From Volvox africanus (lineage: Eukaryota; Chlorophyta; Chlorophyceae; Chlamydomonadales; Volvocaceae), in NCBI GenBank assembly GCA_030268105.1, contig BSDZ01000119.1, positions 515,001 to 579,000 on the forward strand: 64,000 bases of DNA, in the 5' to 3' direction. Positions 48,900 to 63,983 of this stretch are shown here, piece by piece. Every line of letters begins with the position of its first letter. The first letter of the stretch is position 1. The position numbers were made by a program, and so were the translations under genes. The notes under the pieces were generated by a model, which ran no database searches, was not told the origin of the DNA, and saw only the letters and a program-made list of their open reading frames with translations.

Positions 48900-51220
48900 G
48901 AAGGGAACAGGAATGGCGGCGGACCACACTGCAGACGCTATCTCCGACCGGGATCTGGTGCGCGATGGTGGGTCAGCGTTTGTCCACGAAACGAGCAGCA
49001 CGCACATATATTTGACATCTCTCGCTGTAACAGTACTCTTTACGTATATCCTATCTAGTGTTTTTACCCGTGTTTCCGGGCCACGACACGATACCAGGCA
49101 TCAAAATAGCATCCAGAGTTTACCAGTGCCAATGACTTTCTCTACGTGTTGCTGGGCGTGCAGCTATGACTAGCTATGCCAATGTCAGGCATCAAGTCCG
49201 CAAGGAATGCGGCTTTGGCAACGGCATATACCTTATTTCCAGGCGACATGCGGAGGATTATGTAGTCACAACCTGTTACTAATGACGACGGTGGCCGTGC
49301 TAGGAACTGCGTCCGGTAGCTTTTTGTCCTATCAGCTATCCATTCTCAATTGTGGATTATCAATGCGCAACTCGTTTGCGAAGCAAGGGCAGCAAGCTGG
49401 TGTGTTGTACGGATGTCCCCTACCCCCCCCACCCCACCGGGGACTGGGCACCCACAAAAGCAAGTTTTCGTACAGAGTATGAAGCTCTCATAAGCGCTAA
49501 CACACATTTTAGCAGTCAACGCTCAACCGGCTTGCAGTGCAGTTTATTTCAAAGCTTACGTAGTTCCAAACGTCAGACTTCGCTGGATTGCGCACCTCTC
49601 ATCAAAAGCAGAAAGTCTTGGGTCTTCTGTAGTCAGTTCAGCTCTCGTATCTAGTGCAGCTCGTCAAGGTGAAGGACCTTGGTCGAGCCCTGTTCCCAGG
49701 ACGTGTTTTCTCGAAGGAGTAAGCAAATCCGCTGTTACGGAGGAATTCTGTACGAGGGGACTCAATCTAAAGAGCAGACAACCTGACCGCAGAAGTAAAG
49801 AGTCGCTCGGCTCTCAGGTCATGTCCAACATGTGGCGGCAGGACACCCGTTGTCTTGGTGGGGGAACACTGAAAGTCATTTTCGGCAGAGTCCAGCAGAG
49901 ATCATAATAGGGATTGGGGATGGTATGGTAGGAAATGGTGCACACGGACGCGATTGGGGTCGATCAGCATTTCCGGTGCATGACGGGGAATTCAGTATTT
50001 CTAGATAGATGACTGATATTGATATTTATTTTTATATACCGAGGAGGATGTCCTCCCGGCAATAGAGAGGCTCGTGATCCGTTAGTGATCTTTTAGTGCT
50101 GACTGGAACCCTGCATAGAATGGGCTCACATACTGAGGGCGGCGAATGACAGGCAGTGGCCGGCAACTTGTGGCCGGCAAGCCAACGTGTCCCATGGTGT
50201 CATGACGTAATGAGGTACTCGGCAGTGACTTGGTGTTGTGTGGAATAGATAAGATATACGTACGTACGTACGTCCATGTGATATGTACGTTTTCGTGCTA
50301 CTAGCTACGCACGTCGCGTGTGACGATGGGTTCATGATGTGCACTCACGTGTCGTCCCGAATATGGTGTTAAGCATATATGGTGTATAGCATCCACAAAA
50401 CCGGGTCTGTGGGGATGGTATATGCGTGGCTTGCGCATGTGCTTTATGGCGGCGGGTGCACCTACAAGCCAGTTTGATCCATGGGGGTTTGTGAGTGTGT
50501 CTGGCAGGGCCAAACATGAGTGCTTGCAACGGTGGCAAAAACATGGACCCATACTGACTTATTCCTGTAAGCATTTTGATATTGCCACCCCAGCCCCATG
50601 ACATGCACATGATGTGTGTGGTGTGAAGGTTTCCTCCCAAGAGCTCCATGTGCGCGCTCACACACAAACACACACACACACACACAAACACGCACACACA
50701 CACACGCATACACAAACACACACACAAACACACATCCACATCCACACACACACACACACACACACATACACACGCACACACACCGTACCCAGACCGGCCC
50801 AGATTCGAGCTTTCAGACGCATTTCGAGTAACGCAATCAACGCAGAAGGGCTGCCGAGTGGCTCAGCTCTCAGCTCTGGCTATATAGATAGCCATCATCA
50901 GCAGTACCAATAATGCAGCGGGCACTCCACCCAATCTGGCCCAGGCCCCACCGGGATGTGCATCTAACATCATCACTTCCATTCCCCCGCCTGCTCTGCA
51001 TGCTGCACAAATCCTCCCAGGACCACACCCCGCAGGGCCACCACGCGATCCTGGCCATCCACCAATAGCTGAGGCCCCTGACGACTCCAATCGCCCGTCA
51101 TCCTTCCAGGGTAGCAGAGCTCCTTGCTGCTAAGCCTCTTGTTCTATCTATCTACTATTGCCCATGTGACGAATGTCTGCTGGTGAGAGAACACATCGCG
51201 CAATTTCGGAGAATTTAGGA

Positions 51221-51380
51221 GCCGAGGTCGCGCAGTGCGCGAATCTCAGCCTGTCAAACATTTAGCCCTGCCGGACACCCGAAGGGCCGACTACGAAAGA
51301 CCCTCGCGGAGTGCAAGGCGAGGACCAATCATACAACCGAGGCCATGGGGACCACCTTGAGAAGCGGGCCAGGTAAGTAT
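51221..51380 (-). ncRNA. U1: U1-like snRNA, copy 18, with a stem-loop I change
   Basis: The only copy with a base change I detect inside the RNA: T at 51358 makes RNA position 23 an A in place of G and breaks the G23-C42 pair of stem-loop I. CA tract at 50659-50783 (125 bp); T at 51105. Confidence 0.75.
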
Positions 51381-53783
51381 GAAGGGAAAAGGAATGGCGG
51401 CGGACCACACTGCAGACGCTATCTCCGACCGGGATCTGGTGCGCGATGGTGGGTCAGCGTTTGTCCACGAAACGAGCAGCACGCACATATATTTGACATC
51501 TCTCGCTGTAACAGTACTCTTTACGTATATCCTATCTAGTGTTTTTACCCGTGTTTCCGGGCCACGACACGATACCAGGCATCAAAATAGCATCCAGAGT
51601 TTACCAGTGCCAATGACTTTCTCTACGTGTTGCTGGGCGTGCAGCTATGACTAGCTATGCCAATGTCAGGCATCAAGTCCGCAAGGAATGCGGCTTTGGC
51701 AACGGCATATACCTTATTTCCAGGCGACATGCGGAGGATTATGTAGTCACAACCTGTTACTAATGACGACGGTGGCCGTGCTAGGAACTGCGTCCGGTAG
51801 CTTTTTGTCCTATCAGCTATCCATTCTCAATTGTGGATTATCAATGCGCAACTCGTTTGCGAAGCAAGGGCAGCAAGCTGGTGTGTTGTACGGATGTCCC
51901 CTACCCCCCCCACCCCACCGGGGACTGGGCACCCACAAAAGCAAGTTTTCGTACAGAGTATGAAGCTCTCATAAGCGCTAACACACATTTTAGCAGTCAA
52001 CGCTCAACCGGCTTGCAGTGCAGTTTATTTCAAAGCTTACGTAGTTCCAAACGTCAGACTTCGCTGGATTGCGCACCTCTCATCAAAAGCAGAAAGTCTT
52101 GGGTCTTCTGTAGTCAGTTCAGCTCTCGTATCTAGTGCAGCTCGTCAAGGTGAAGGACCTTGGTCGAGCCCTGTTCCCAGGACGTGTTTTCTCGAAGGAG
52201 TAAGCAAATCCGCTGTTACGGAGGAATTCTGTACGAGGGGACTCAATCTAAAGAGCAGACCACCTGACCGCAGAAGTAAAGAGTCGCTCGGCTCTCAGGT
52301 CATGTCCAACATGTGGCGGCAGGACACCCGTTGTCTTGGTGGGGGAACACTGAAAGTCATTTTCGGCAGAGTCCAGCAGAGATCATAATAGGGATTGGGG
52401 ATGGTATGGTAGGAAATGGTGCACACGGACGCGATTGGGGTCGATCAGCATTTCCGGTGCATGACGGGGAATTCAGTATTTCTAGATAGATGACTGATAT
52501 TGATATTTATTTTTATATACCGAGGAGGATGTCCTCCCGGCAATAGAGAGGCTCGTGATCCGTTAGTGATCTTTTAGTGCTGACTGGAACCCTGCATAGA
52601 ATGGGCTCACATACTGAGGGCGGCGAATGACAGGCAGTGGCCGGCAACTTGTGGCCGGCAAGCCAACGTGTCCCATGGTGTCATGACGTAATGAGGTACT
52701 CGGCAGTGACTTGGTGTTGTGTGGAATAGATAAGATATACGTACGTACGTACGTCCATGTGATATGTACGTTTTCGTGCTACTAGCTACGCACGTCGCGT
52801 GTGACGATGGGTTCATGATGTGCACTCACGTGTCGTCCCGAATATGGTGTTAAGCATATATGGTGTATAGCATCCACAAAACCGGGTCTGTGGGGATGGT
52901 ATATGCGTGGCTTGCGCATGTGCTTTATGGCGGCGGGTGCACCTACAAGCCAGTTTGATCCATGGGGGTTTGTGAGTGTGTCTGGCAGGGCCAAACATGA
53001 GTGCTTGCAACGGTGGCAAAAACATGGACCCATACTGACTTATTCCTGTAAGCATTTTGATATTGCCACCCCAGCCCCATGACATGCACATGATGTGTGT
53101 GGTGTGAAGGTTTCCTCCCAAGAGCTCCATGTGCGCGCTCACACACAAACACACACACACACACACAAACACGCACACACACACACGCACACACAAACAC
53201 ACACACACACACACACACATCCACATACACACACACACACATACACACGCACACACACACACACACACGCACACACAAACACACACACACACATCCACAT
53301 ACACACACACACACACACATACACACACGCACACACACACACACACCGTACCCAGACCGGCCCAGATTCGAGCTTTCAGACGCATTTCGAGTAACGCAAT
53401 CAACGCAGAAGGGCTGCCGAGTGGCTCAGCTCTCAGCTCTGGCTATATAGATAGCCATCATCAGCAGTACCAATAATGCAGCGGGCACTCCACCCAATCT
53501 GGCCCAGGCCCCACCGGGATGTGCATCTAACATCATCACTTCCATTCCCCCGCCTGCTCTGCATGCTGCACAAATCCTCCCAGGACCACACCCCGCAGGG
53601 CCACCACGCGATCCTGGCCATCCACCAATAGCTGAGGCCCCTGACGACTCCAATCGCCCGTCATCCTGCCAGGGTAGCAGAGCTCCTTGCTGCTAAGCCT
53701 CTTGTTCTATCTATCTACTATTGCCCATGTGACGAATGTCTGCTGGTGAGAGAACACATCGCGCAATTTCGGAGAATTTAGGA

Positions 53784-53943
53784 GCCGAGGTCGCGCAGTG
53801 CGCGAATCTCAGCCTGTCAAACATTTAGCCCTGCCGGACACCCGAAGGGCCGACTACGAAAGACCCTCGCGGAGTGCAAGGCGAGGACCAATCATACAAC
53901 CGAGGCCATGGGGACCACCTCGAGAAGCGGGCCAGGTAAGTAT
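53784..53943 (-). ncRNA. U1: U1-like snRNA, copy 19
   Basis: Same sequence as copy 1. CA tract at 53140-53346 (207 bp), joint longest; C variant at 52261 shared with unit 21. Confidence 0.77.
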
Positions 53944-56346
53944 GAAGGGAAAAGGAATGGCGGCGGACCACACTGCAGACGCTATCTCCGACCGGGATCT
54001 GGTGCGCGATGGTGGGTCAGCGTTTGTCCACGAAACGAGCAGCACGCACATATATTTGACATCTCTCGCTGTAACAGTACTCTTTACGTATATCCTATCT
54101 AGTGTTTTTACCCGTGTTTCCGGGCCACGACACGATACCAGGCATCAAAATAGCATCCAGAGTTTACCAGTGCCAATGACTTTCTCTACGTGTTGCTGGG
54201 CGTGCAGCTATGACTAGCTATGCCAATGTCAGGCATCAAGTCCGCAAGGAATGCGGCTTTGGCAACGGCATATACCTTATTTCCAGGCGACATGCGGAGG
54301 ATTATGTAGTCACAACCTGTTACTAATGACGACGGTGGCCGTGCTAGGAACTGCGTCCGGTAGCTTTTTGTCCTATCAGCTATCCATTCTCAATTGTGGA
54401 TTATCAATGCGCAACTCGTTTGCGAAGCAAGGGCAGCAAGCTGGTGTGTTGTACGGATGTCCCCTACCCCCCCCACCCCACCGGGGACTGGGCACCCACA
54501 AAAGCAAGTTTTCGTACAGAGTATGAAGCTCTCATAAGCGCTAACACACATTTTAGCAGTCAACGCTCAACCGGCTTGCAGTGCAGTTTATTTCAAAGCT
54601 TACGTAGTTCCAAACGTCAGACTTCGCTGGATTGCGCACCTCTCATCAAAAGCAGAAAGTCTTGGGTCTTCTGTAGTCAGTTCAGCTCTCGTATCTAGTG
54701 CAGCTCGTCAAGGTGAAGGACCTTGGTCGAGCCCTGTTCCCAGGACGTGTTTTCTCGAAGGAGTAAGCAAATCCGCTGTTACGGAGGAATTCTGTACGAG
54801 GGGACTCAATCTAAAGAGCAGACAACCTGACCGCAGAAGTAAAGAGTCGCTCGGCTCTCAGGTCATGTCCAACATGTGGCGGCAGGACACCCGTTGTCTT
54901 GGTGGGGGAACACTGAAAGTCATTTTCGGCAGAGTCCAGCAGAGATCATAATAGGGATTGGGGATGGTATGGTAGGAAATGGTGCACACGGACGCGATTG
55001 GGGTCGATCAGCATTTCCGGTGCATGACGGGGAATTCAGTATTTCTAGATAGATGACTGATATTGATATTTATTTTTATATACCGAGGAGGATGTCCTCC
55101 CGGCAATAGAGAGGCTCGTGATCCGTTAGTGATCTTTTAGTGCTGACTGGAACCCTGCATAGAATGGGCTCACATACTGAGGGCGGCGAATGACAGGCAG
55201 TGGCCGGCAACTTGTGGCCGGCAAGCCAACGTGTCCCATGGTGTCATGACGTAATGAGGTACTCGGCAGTGACTTGGTGTTGTGTGGAATAGATAAGATA
55301 TACGTACGTACGTACGTCCATGTGATATGTACGTTTTCGTGCTACTAGCTACGCACGTCGCGTGTGACGATGGGTTCATGATGTGCACTCACGTGTCGTC
55401 CCGAATATGGTGTTAAGCATATATGGTGTATAGCATCCACAAAACCGGGTCTGTGGGGATGGTATATGCGTGGCTTGCGCATGTGCTTTATGGCGGCGGG
55501 TGCACCTACAAGCCAGTTTGATCCATGGGGGTTTGTGAGTGTGTCTGGCAGGGCCAAACATGAGTGCTTGCAACGGTGGCAAAAACATGGACCCATACTG
55601 ACTTATTCCTGTAAGCATTTTGATATTGCCACCCCAGCCCCATGACATGCACATGATGTGTGTGGTGTGAAGGTTTCCTCCCAAGAGCTCCATGTGCGCG
55701 CTCACACACAAACACACACACACACACACAAACACGCACACACACACACGCACACACAAACACACACACACACACACACACATCCACATACACACACACA
55801 CACATACACACGCACACACACACACACACACGCACACACAAACACACACACACACATCCACATACACACACACACACACACATACACACACGCACACACA
55901 CACACACACCGTACCCAGACCGGCCCAGATTCGAGCTTTCAGACGCATTTCGAGTAACGCAATCAACGCAGAAGGGCTGCCGAGTGGCTCAGCTCTCAGC
56001 TCTGGCTATATAGATAGCCATCATCAGCAGTACCAATAATGCAGCGGGCACTCCACCCAATCTGGCCCAGGCCCCACCGGGATGTGCATCTAACATCATC
56101 ACTTCCATTCCCCCGCCTGCTCTGCATGCTGCACAAATCCTCCCAGGACCACACCCCGCAGGGCCACCACGCGATCCTGGCCATCCACCAATAGCTGAGG
56201 CCCCTGACGACTCCAATCGCCCGTCATCCTGCCAGGGTAGCAGAGCTCCTTGCTGCTAAGCCTCTTGTTCTATCTATCTACTATTGCCCATGTGACGAAT
56301 GTCTGCTGGTGAGAGAACACATCGCGCAATTTCGGAGAATTTAGGA

Positions 56347-56506
56347 GCCGAGGTCGCGCAGTGCGCGAATCTCAGCCTGTCAAACATTTAGCCCTGCCGG
56401 ACACCCGAAGGGCCGACTACGAAAGACCCTCGCGGAGTGCAAGGCGAGGACCAATCATACAACCGAGGCCATGGGGACCACCTCGAGAAGCGGGCCAGGT
56501 AAGTAT
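56347..56506 (-). ncRNA. U1: U1-like snRNA, copy 20
   Basis: Same sequence as copy 1. CA tract at 55703-55909 (207 bp), apparently the same as in unit 19; -9 promoter variant (C at 56515). Confidence 0.77.
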
Positions 56507-58370
56507 GAAGGGAACAGGAATGGCGGCGGACCACACTGCAGACGCTATCTCCGACCGGGATCTGGTGCGCGATGGTGGGTCAGCGTTTGTCCACGAAACG
56601 AGCAGCACGCACATATATTTGACATCTCTCGCTGTAACAGTACTCTTTACGTATATCCTATCTAGTGTTTTTACCCGTGTTTCCGGGCCACGACACGATA
56701 CCAGGCATCAAAATAGCATCCAGAGTTTACCAGTGCCAATGACTTTCTCTACGTGTTGCTGGGCGTGCAGCTATGACTAGCTATGCCAATGTCAGGCATC
56801 AAGTCCGCAAGGAATGCGGCTTTGGCAACGGCATATACCTTATTTCCAGGCGACATGCGGAGGATTATGTAGTCACAACCTGTTACTAATGACGACGGTG
56901 GCCGTGCTAGGAACTGCGTCCGGTAGCTTTTTGTCCTATCAGCTATCCATTCTCAATTGTGGATTATCAATGCGCAACTCGTTTGCGAAGCAAGGGCAGC
57001 AAGCTGGTGTGTTGTACGGATGTCCCCTACCCCCCCCACCCCACCGGGGACTGGGCACCCACAAAAGCAAGTTTTCGTACAGAGTATGAAGCTCTCATAA
57101 GCGCTAACACACATTTTAGCAGTCAACGCTCAACCGGCTTGCAGTGCAGTTTATTTCAAAGCTTACGTAGTTCCAAACGTCAGACTTCGCTGGATTGCGC
57201 ACCTCTCATCAAAAGCAGAAAGTCTTGGGTCTTCTGTAGTCAGTTCAGCTCTCGTATCTAGTGCAGCTCGTCAAGGTGAAGGACCTTGGTCGAGCCCTGT
57301 TCCCAGGACGTGTTTTCTCGAAGGAGTAAGCAAATCCGCTGTTACGGAGGAATTCTGTACGAGGGGACTCAATCTAAAGAGCAGACCACCTGACCGCAGA
57401 AGTAAAGAGTCGCTCGGCTCTCAGGTCATGTCCAACATGTGGCGGCAGGACACCCGTTGTCTTGGTGGGGGAACACTGAAAGTCATTTTCGGCAGAGTCC
57501 AGCAGAGATCATAATAGGGATTGGGGATGGTATGGTAGGAAATGGTGCACACGGACGCGATTGGGGTCGATCAGCATTTCCGGTGCATGACGGGGAATTC
57601 AGTATTTCTAGATAGATGACTGATATTGATATTTATTTTTATATACCGAGGAGGATGTCCTCCCGGCAATAGAGAGGCTCGTGATCCGTTAGTGATCTTT
57701 TAGTGCTGACTGGAACCCTGCATAGAATGGGCTCACATACTGAGGGCGGCGAATGACAGGCAGTGGCCGGCAACTTGTGGCCGGCAAGCCAACGTGTCCC
57801 ATGGTGTCATGACGTAATGAGGTACTCGGCAGTGACTTGGTGTTGTGTGGAATAGATAAGATATACGTACGTACGTACGTCCATGTGATATGTACGTTTT
57901 CGTGCTACTAGCTACGCACGTCGCGTGTGACGATGGGTTCATGATGTGCACTCACGTGTCGTCCCGAATATGGTGTTAAGCATATATGGTGTATAGCATC
58001 CACAAAACCGGGTCTGTGGGGATGGTATATGCGTGGCTTGCGCATGTGCTTTATGGCGGCGGGTGCACCTACAAGCCAGTTTGATCCATGGGGGTTTGTG
58101 AGTGTGTCTGGCAGGGCCAAACATGAGTGCTTGCAACGGTGGCAAAAACATGGACCCATACTGACTTATTCCTGTAAGCATTTTGATATTGCCACCCCAG
58201 CCCCATGACATGCACATGATGTGTGTGGTGTGAAGGTTTCCTCCCAAGAGCTCCATGTGCGCGCTCACACACAAACACACACACACACACACAAACACGC
58301 ACACACACACACGCACACACAAACACACAAACACACACACACACATCCACATACACACACACACACATAC

Positions 58371-58404
<34 letters not shown>

Positions 58405-58841
58405 CGTACCCAGACCGGCCCAGATTCGAGCTTTCAGACGCATTTCGAGTAACGCAATCAACGCAGAAGGGCTGCCGAGTGGCTCAGCTCTCAGCTCTGG
58501 CTATATAGATAGCCATCATCAGCAGTACCAATAATGCAGCGGGCACTCCACCCAATCTGGCCCAGGCCCCACCGGGATGTGCATCTAACATCATCACTTC
58601 CATTCCCCCGCCTGCTCTGCATGCTGCACAAATCCTCCCAGGACCACACCCCGCAGGGCCACCACGCGATCCTGGCCATCCACCAATAGCTGAGGCCCCT
58701 GACGACTCCAATCGCCCGTCATCCTGCCAGGGTAGCAGAGCTCCTTGCTGCTAAGCCTCTTGTTCTATCTATCTACTATTGCCCATGTGACGAATGTCTG
58801 CTGGTGAGAGAACACATCGCGCAATTTCGGAGAATTTAGGA

Positions 58842-59001
58842 GCCGAGGTCGCGCAGTGCGCGAATCTCAGCCTGTCAAACATTTAGCCCTGCCGGACACC
58901 CGAAGGGCCGACTACGAAAGACCCTCGCGGAGTGCAAGGCGAGGACCAATCATACAACCGAGGCCATGGGGACCACCTCGAGAAGCGGGCCAGGTAAGTA
59001 T
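58842..59001 (-). ncRNA. U1: U1-like snRNA, copy 21
   Basis: Same sequence as copy 1. CA tract at 58266-58404 (139 bp); C at 57387 and the -9 promoter variant (C at 59010). Confidence 0.77.
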
Positions 59002-61332
59002 GAAGGGAACAGGAATGGCGGCGGACCACACTGCAGACGCTATCTCCGACCGGGATCTGGTGCGCGATGGTGGGTCAGCGTTTGTCCACGAAACGAGCAG
59101 CACGCACATATATTTGACATCTCTCGCTGTAACAGTACTCTTTACGTATATCCTATCTAGTGTTTTTACCCGTGTTTCCGGGCCACGACACGATACCAGG
59201 CATCAAAATAGCATCCAGAGTTTACCAGTGCCAATGACTTTCTCTACGTGTTGCTGGGCGTGCAGCTATGACTAGCTATGCCAATGTCAGGCATCAAGTC
59301 CGCAAGGAATGCGGCTTTGGCAACGGCATATACCTTATTTCCAGGCGACATGCGGAGGATTATGTAGTCACAACCTGTTACTAATGACGACGGTGGCCGT
59401 GCTAGGAACTGCGTCCGGTAGCTTTTTGTCCTATCAGCTATCCATTCTCAATTGTGGATTATCAATGCGCAACTCGTTTGCGAAGCAAGGGCAGCAAGCT
59501 GGTGTGTTGTACGGATGTCCCCTACCCCCCCCACCCCACCGGGGACTGGGCACCCACAAAAGCAAGTTTTCGTACAGAGTATGAAGCTCTCATAAGCGCT
59601 AACACACATTTTAGCAGTCAACGCTCAACCGGCTTGCAGTGCAGTTTATTTCAAAGCTTACGTAGTTCCAAACGTCAGACTTCGCTGGATTGCGCACCTC
59701 TCATCAAAAGCAGAAAGTCTTGGGTCTTCTGTAGTCAGTTCAGCTCTCGTATCTAGTGCAGCTCGTCAAGGTGAAGGACCTTGGTCGAGCCCTGTTCCCA
59801 GGACGTGTTTTCTCGAAGGAGTAAGCAAATCCGCTGTTACGGAGGAATTCTGTACGAGGGGACTCAATCTAAAGAGCAGACAACCTGACCGCAGAAGTAA
59901 AGAGTCGCTCGGCTCTCAGGTCATGTCCAACATGTGGCGGCAGGACACCCGTTGTCTTGGTGGGGGAACACTGAAAGTCATTTTCGGCAGAGTCCAGCAG
60001 AGATCATAATAGGGATTGGGGATGGTATGGTAGGAAATGGTGCACACGGACGCGATTGGGGTCGATCAGCATTTCCGGTGCATGACGGGGAATTCAGTAT
60101 TTCTAGATAGATGACTGATATTGATATTTATTTTTATATACCGAGGAGGATGTCCTCCCGGCAATAGAGAGGCTCGTGATCCGTTAGTGATCTTTTAGTG
60201 CTGACTGGAACCCTGCATAGAATGGGCTCACATACTGAGGGCGGCGAATGACAGGCAGTGGCCGGCAACTTGTGGCCGGCAAGCCAACGTGTCCCATGGT
60301 GTCATGACGTAATGAGGTACTCGGCAGTGACTTGGTGTTGTGTGGAATAGATAAGATATACGTACGTACGTACGTCCATGTGATATGTACGTTTTCGTGC
60401 TACTAGCTACGCACGTCCCGTGTGACGATGGGTTCATGATGTGCACTCACGTGTCGTCCCGAATATGGTGTTAAGCATATATGGTGTATAGCATCCACAA
60501 AACCGGGTCTGTGGGGATGGTATATGCGTGGCTTGCGCATGTGCTTTATGGCGGCGGGTGCACCTACAAGCCAGTTTGATCCATGGGGGTTTGTGAGTGT
60601 GTCTGGCAGGGCCAAACATGAGTGCTTGCAACGGTGGCAAAAACATGGACCCATACTGACTTATTCCTGTAAGCATTTTGATATTGCCACCCCAGCCCCA
60701 TGACATGCACATGATGTGTGTGGTGTGAAGGTTTCCTCCCAAGAGCTCCATGTGCGCGCTCACACACAAACACACACACACACACACAAACACGCACACA
60801 CACACACGCACACACAAACACACACACACACACACACACATCCACATACACACACACACACATACACACGCACACACACACACACACACACACACCGTAC
60901 CCAGACCGGCCCAGATTCGAGCTTTCAGACGCATTTCGAGTAACGCAATCAACGCAGAAGGGCTGCCGAGTGGCTCAGCTCTCAGCTCTGGCTATATAGA
61001 TAGCCATCATCAGCAGTACCAATAATGCAGCGGGCACTCCACCCAATCTGGCCCAGGCCCCACCGGGATGTGCATCTAACATCATCACTTCCATTCCCCC
61101 GCCTGCTCTGCATGCTGCACAAATCCTCCCAGGACCACACCCCGCAGGGCCACCACGCGATCCTGGCCATCCACCAATAGCTGAGGCCCCTGACGACTCC
61201 AATCGCCCGTCATCCTGCCAGGGTAGCAGAGCTCCTTGCTGCTAAGCCTCTTGTTCTATCTATCTACTATTGCCCATGTGACGAATGTCTGCTGGTGAGA
61301 GAACACATCGCGCAATTTCGGAGAATTTAGGA

Positions 61333-61492
61333 GCCGAGGTCGCGCAGTGCGCGAATCTCAGCCTGTCAAACATTTAGCCCTGCCGGACACCCGAAGGGCC
61401 GACTACGAAAGACCCTCGCGGAGTGCAAGGCGAGGACCAATCATACAACCGAGGCCATGGGGACCACCTCGAGAAGCGGGCCAGGTAAGTAT
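61333..61492 (-). ncRNA. U1: U1-like snRNA, copy 22
   Basis: Same sequence as copy 1. CA tract at 60761-60895 (135 bp); C variant at 60418 shared only with unit 23. Confidence 0.77.
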
Positions 61493-63823
61493 GAAGGGAA
61501 AAGGAATGGCGGCGGACCACACTGCAGACGCTATCTCCGACCGGGATCTGGTGCGCGATGGTGGGTCAGCGTTTGTCCACGAAACGAGCAGCACGCACAT
61601 ATATTTGACATCTCTCGCTGTAACAGTACTCTTTACGTATATCCTATCTAGTGTTTTTACCCGTGTTTCCGGGCCACGACACGATACCAGGCATCAAAAT
61701 AGCATCCAGAGTTTACCAGTGCCAATGACTTTCTCTACGTGTTGCTGGGCGTGCAGCTATGACTAGCTATGCCAATGTCAGGCATCAAGTCCGCAAGGAA
61801 TGCGGCTTTGGCAACGGCATATACCTTATTTCCAGGCGACATGCGGAGGATTATGTAGTCACAACCTGTTACTAATGACGACGGTGGCCGTGCTAGGAAC
61901 TGCGTCCGGTAGCTTTTTGTCCTATCAGCTATCCATTCTCAATTGTGGATTATCAATGCGCAACTCGTTTGCGAAGCAAGGGCAGCAAGCTGGTGTGTTG
62001 TACGGATGTCCCCTACCCCCCCCACCCCACCGGGGACTGGGCACCCACAAAAGCAAGTTTTCGTACAGAGTATGAAGCTCTCATAAGCGCTAACACACAT
62101 TTTAGCAGTCAACGCTCAACCGGCTTGCAGTGCAGTTTATTTCAAAGCTTACGTAGTTCCAAACGTCAGACTTCGCTGGATTGCGCACCTCTCATCAAAA
62201 GCAGAAAGTCTTGGGTCTTCTGTAGTCAGTTCAGCTCTCGTATCTAGTGCAGCTCGTCAAGGTGAAGGACCTTGGTCGAGCCCTGTTCCCAGGACGTGTT
62301 TTCTCGAAGGAGTAAGCAAATCCGCTGTTACGGAGGAATTCTGTACGAGGGGACTCAATCTAAAGAGCAGACAACCTGACCGCAGAAGTAAAGAGTCGCT
62401 CGGCTCTCAGGTCATGTCCAACATGTGGCGGCAGGACACCCGTTGTCTTGGTGGGGGAACACTGAAAGTCATTTTCGGCAGAGTCCAGCAGAGATCATAA
62501 TAGGGATTGGGGATGGTATGGTAGGAAATGGTGCACACGGACGCGATTGGGGTCGATCAGCATTTCCGGTGCATGACGGGGAATTCAGTATTTCTAGATA
62601 GATGACTGATATTGATATTTATTTTTATATACCGAGGAGGATGTCCTCCCGGCAATAGAGAGGCTCGTGATCCGTTAGTGATCTTTTAGTGCTGACTGGA
62701 ACCCTGCATAGAATGGGCTCACATACTGAGGGCGGCGAATGACAGGCAGTGGCCGGCAACTTGTGGCCGGCAAGCCAACGTGTCCCATGGTGTCATGACG
62801 TAATGAGGTACTCGGCAGTGACTTGGTGTTGTGTGGAATAGATAAGATATACGTACGTACGTACGTCCATGTGATATGTACGTTTTCGTGCTACTAGCTA
62901 CGCACGTCCCGTGTGACGATGGGTTCATGATGTGCACTCACGTGTCGTCCCGAATATGGTGTTAAGCATATATGGTGTATAGCATCCACAAAACCGGGTC
63001 TGTGGGGATGGTATATGCGTGGCTTGCGCATGTGCTTTATGGCGGCGGGTGCACCTACAAGCCAGTTTGATCCATGGGGGTTTGTGAGTGTGTCTGGCAG
63101 GGCCAAACATGAGTGCTTGCAACGGTGGCAAAAACATGGACCCATACTGACTTATTCCTGTAAGCATTTTGATATTGCCACCCCAGCCCCATGACATGCA
63201 CATGATGTGTGTGGTGTGAAGGTTTCCTCCCAAGAGCTCCATGTGCGCGCTCACACACAAACACACACACACACACACAAACACGCACACACACACACGC
63301 ACACACAAACACACACACACACACACACACATCCACATACACACACACACACATACACACGCACACACACACACACACACACACACCGTACCCAGACCGG
63401 CCCAGATTCGAGCTTTCAGACGCATTTCGAGTAACGCAATCAACGCAGAAGGGCTGCCGAGTGGCTCAGCTCTCAGCTCTGGCTATATAGATAGCCATCA
63501 TCAGCAGTACCAATAATGCAGCGGGCACTCCACCCAATCTGGCCCAGGCCCCACCGGGATGTGCATCTAACATCATCACTTCCATTCCCCCGCCTGCTCT
63601 GCATGCTGCACAAATCCTCCCAGGACCACACCCCGCAGGGCCACCACGCGATCCTGGCCATCCACCAATAGCTGAGGCCCCTGACGACTCCAATCGCCCG
63701 TCATCCTGCCAGGGTAGCAGAGCTCCTTGCTGCTAAGCCTCTTGTTCTATCTATCTACTATTGCCCATGTGACGAATGTCTGCTGGTGAGAGAACACATC
63801 GCGCAATTTCGGAGAATTTAGGA

Positions 63824-63983
63824 GCCGAGGTCGCGCAGTGCGCGAATCTCAGCCTGTCAAACATTTAGCCCTGCCGGACACCCGAAGGGCCGACTACGAA
63901 AGACCCTCGCGGAGTGCAAGGCGAGGACCAATCATACAACCGAGGCCATGGGGACCACCTCGAGAAGCGGGCCAGGTAAGTAT
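63824..63983 (-). ncRNA. U1: U1-like snRNA, copy 23
   Basis: Same sequence as copy 1. CA tract at 63252-63386 (135 bp), matching unit 22; C at 62909. The upstream region is cut by the window end 17 bp after the snRNA start. Confidence 0.77.
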
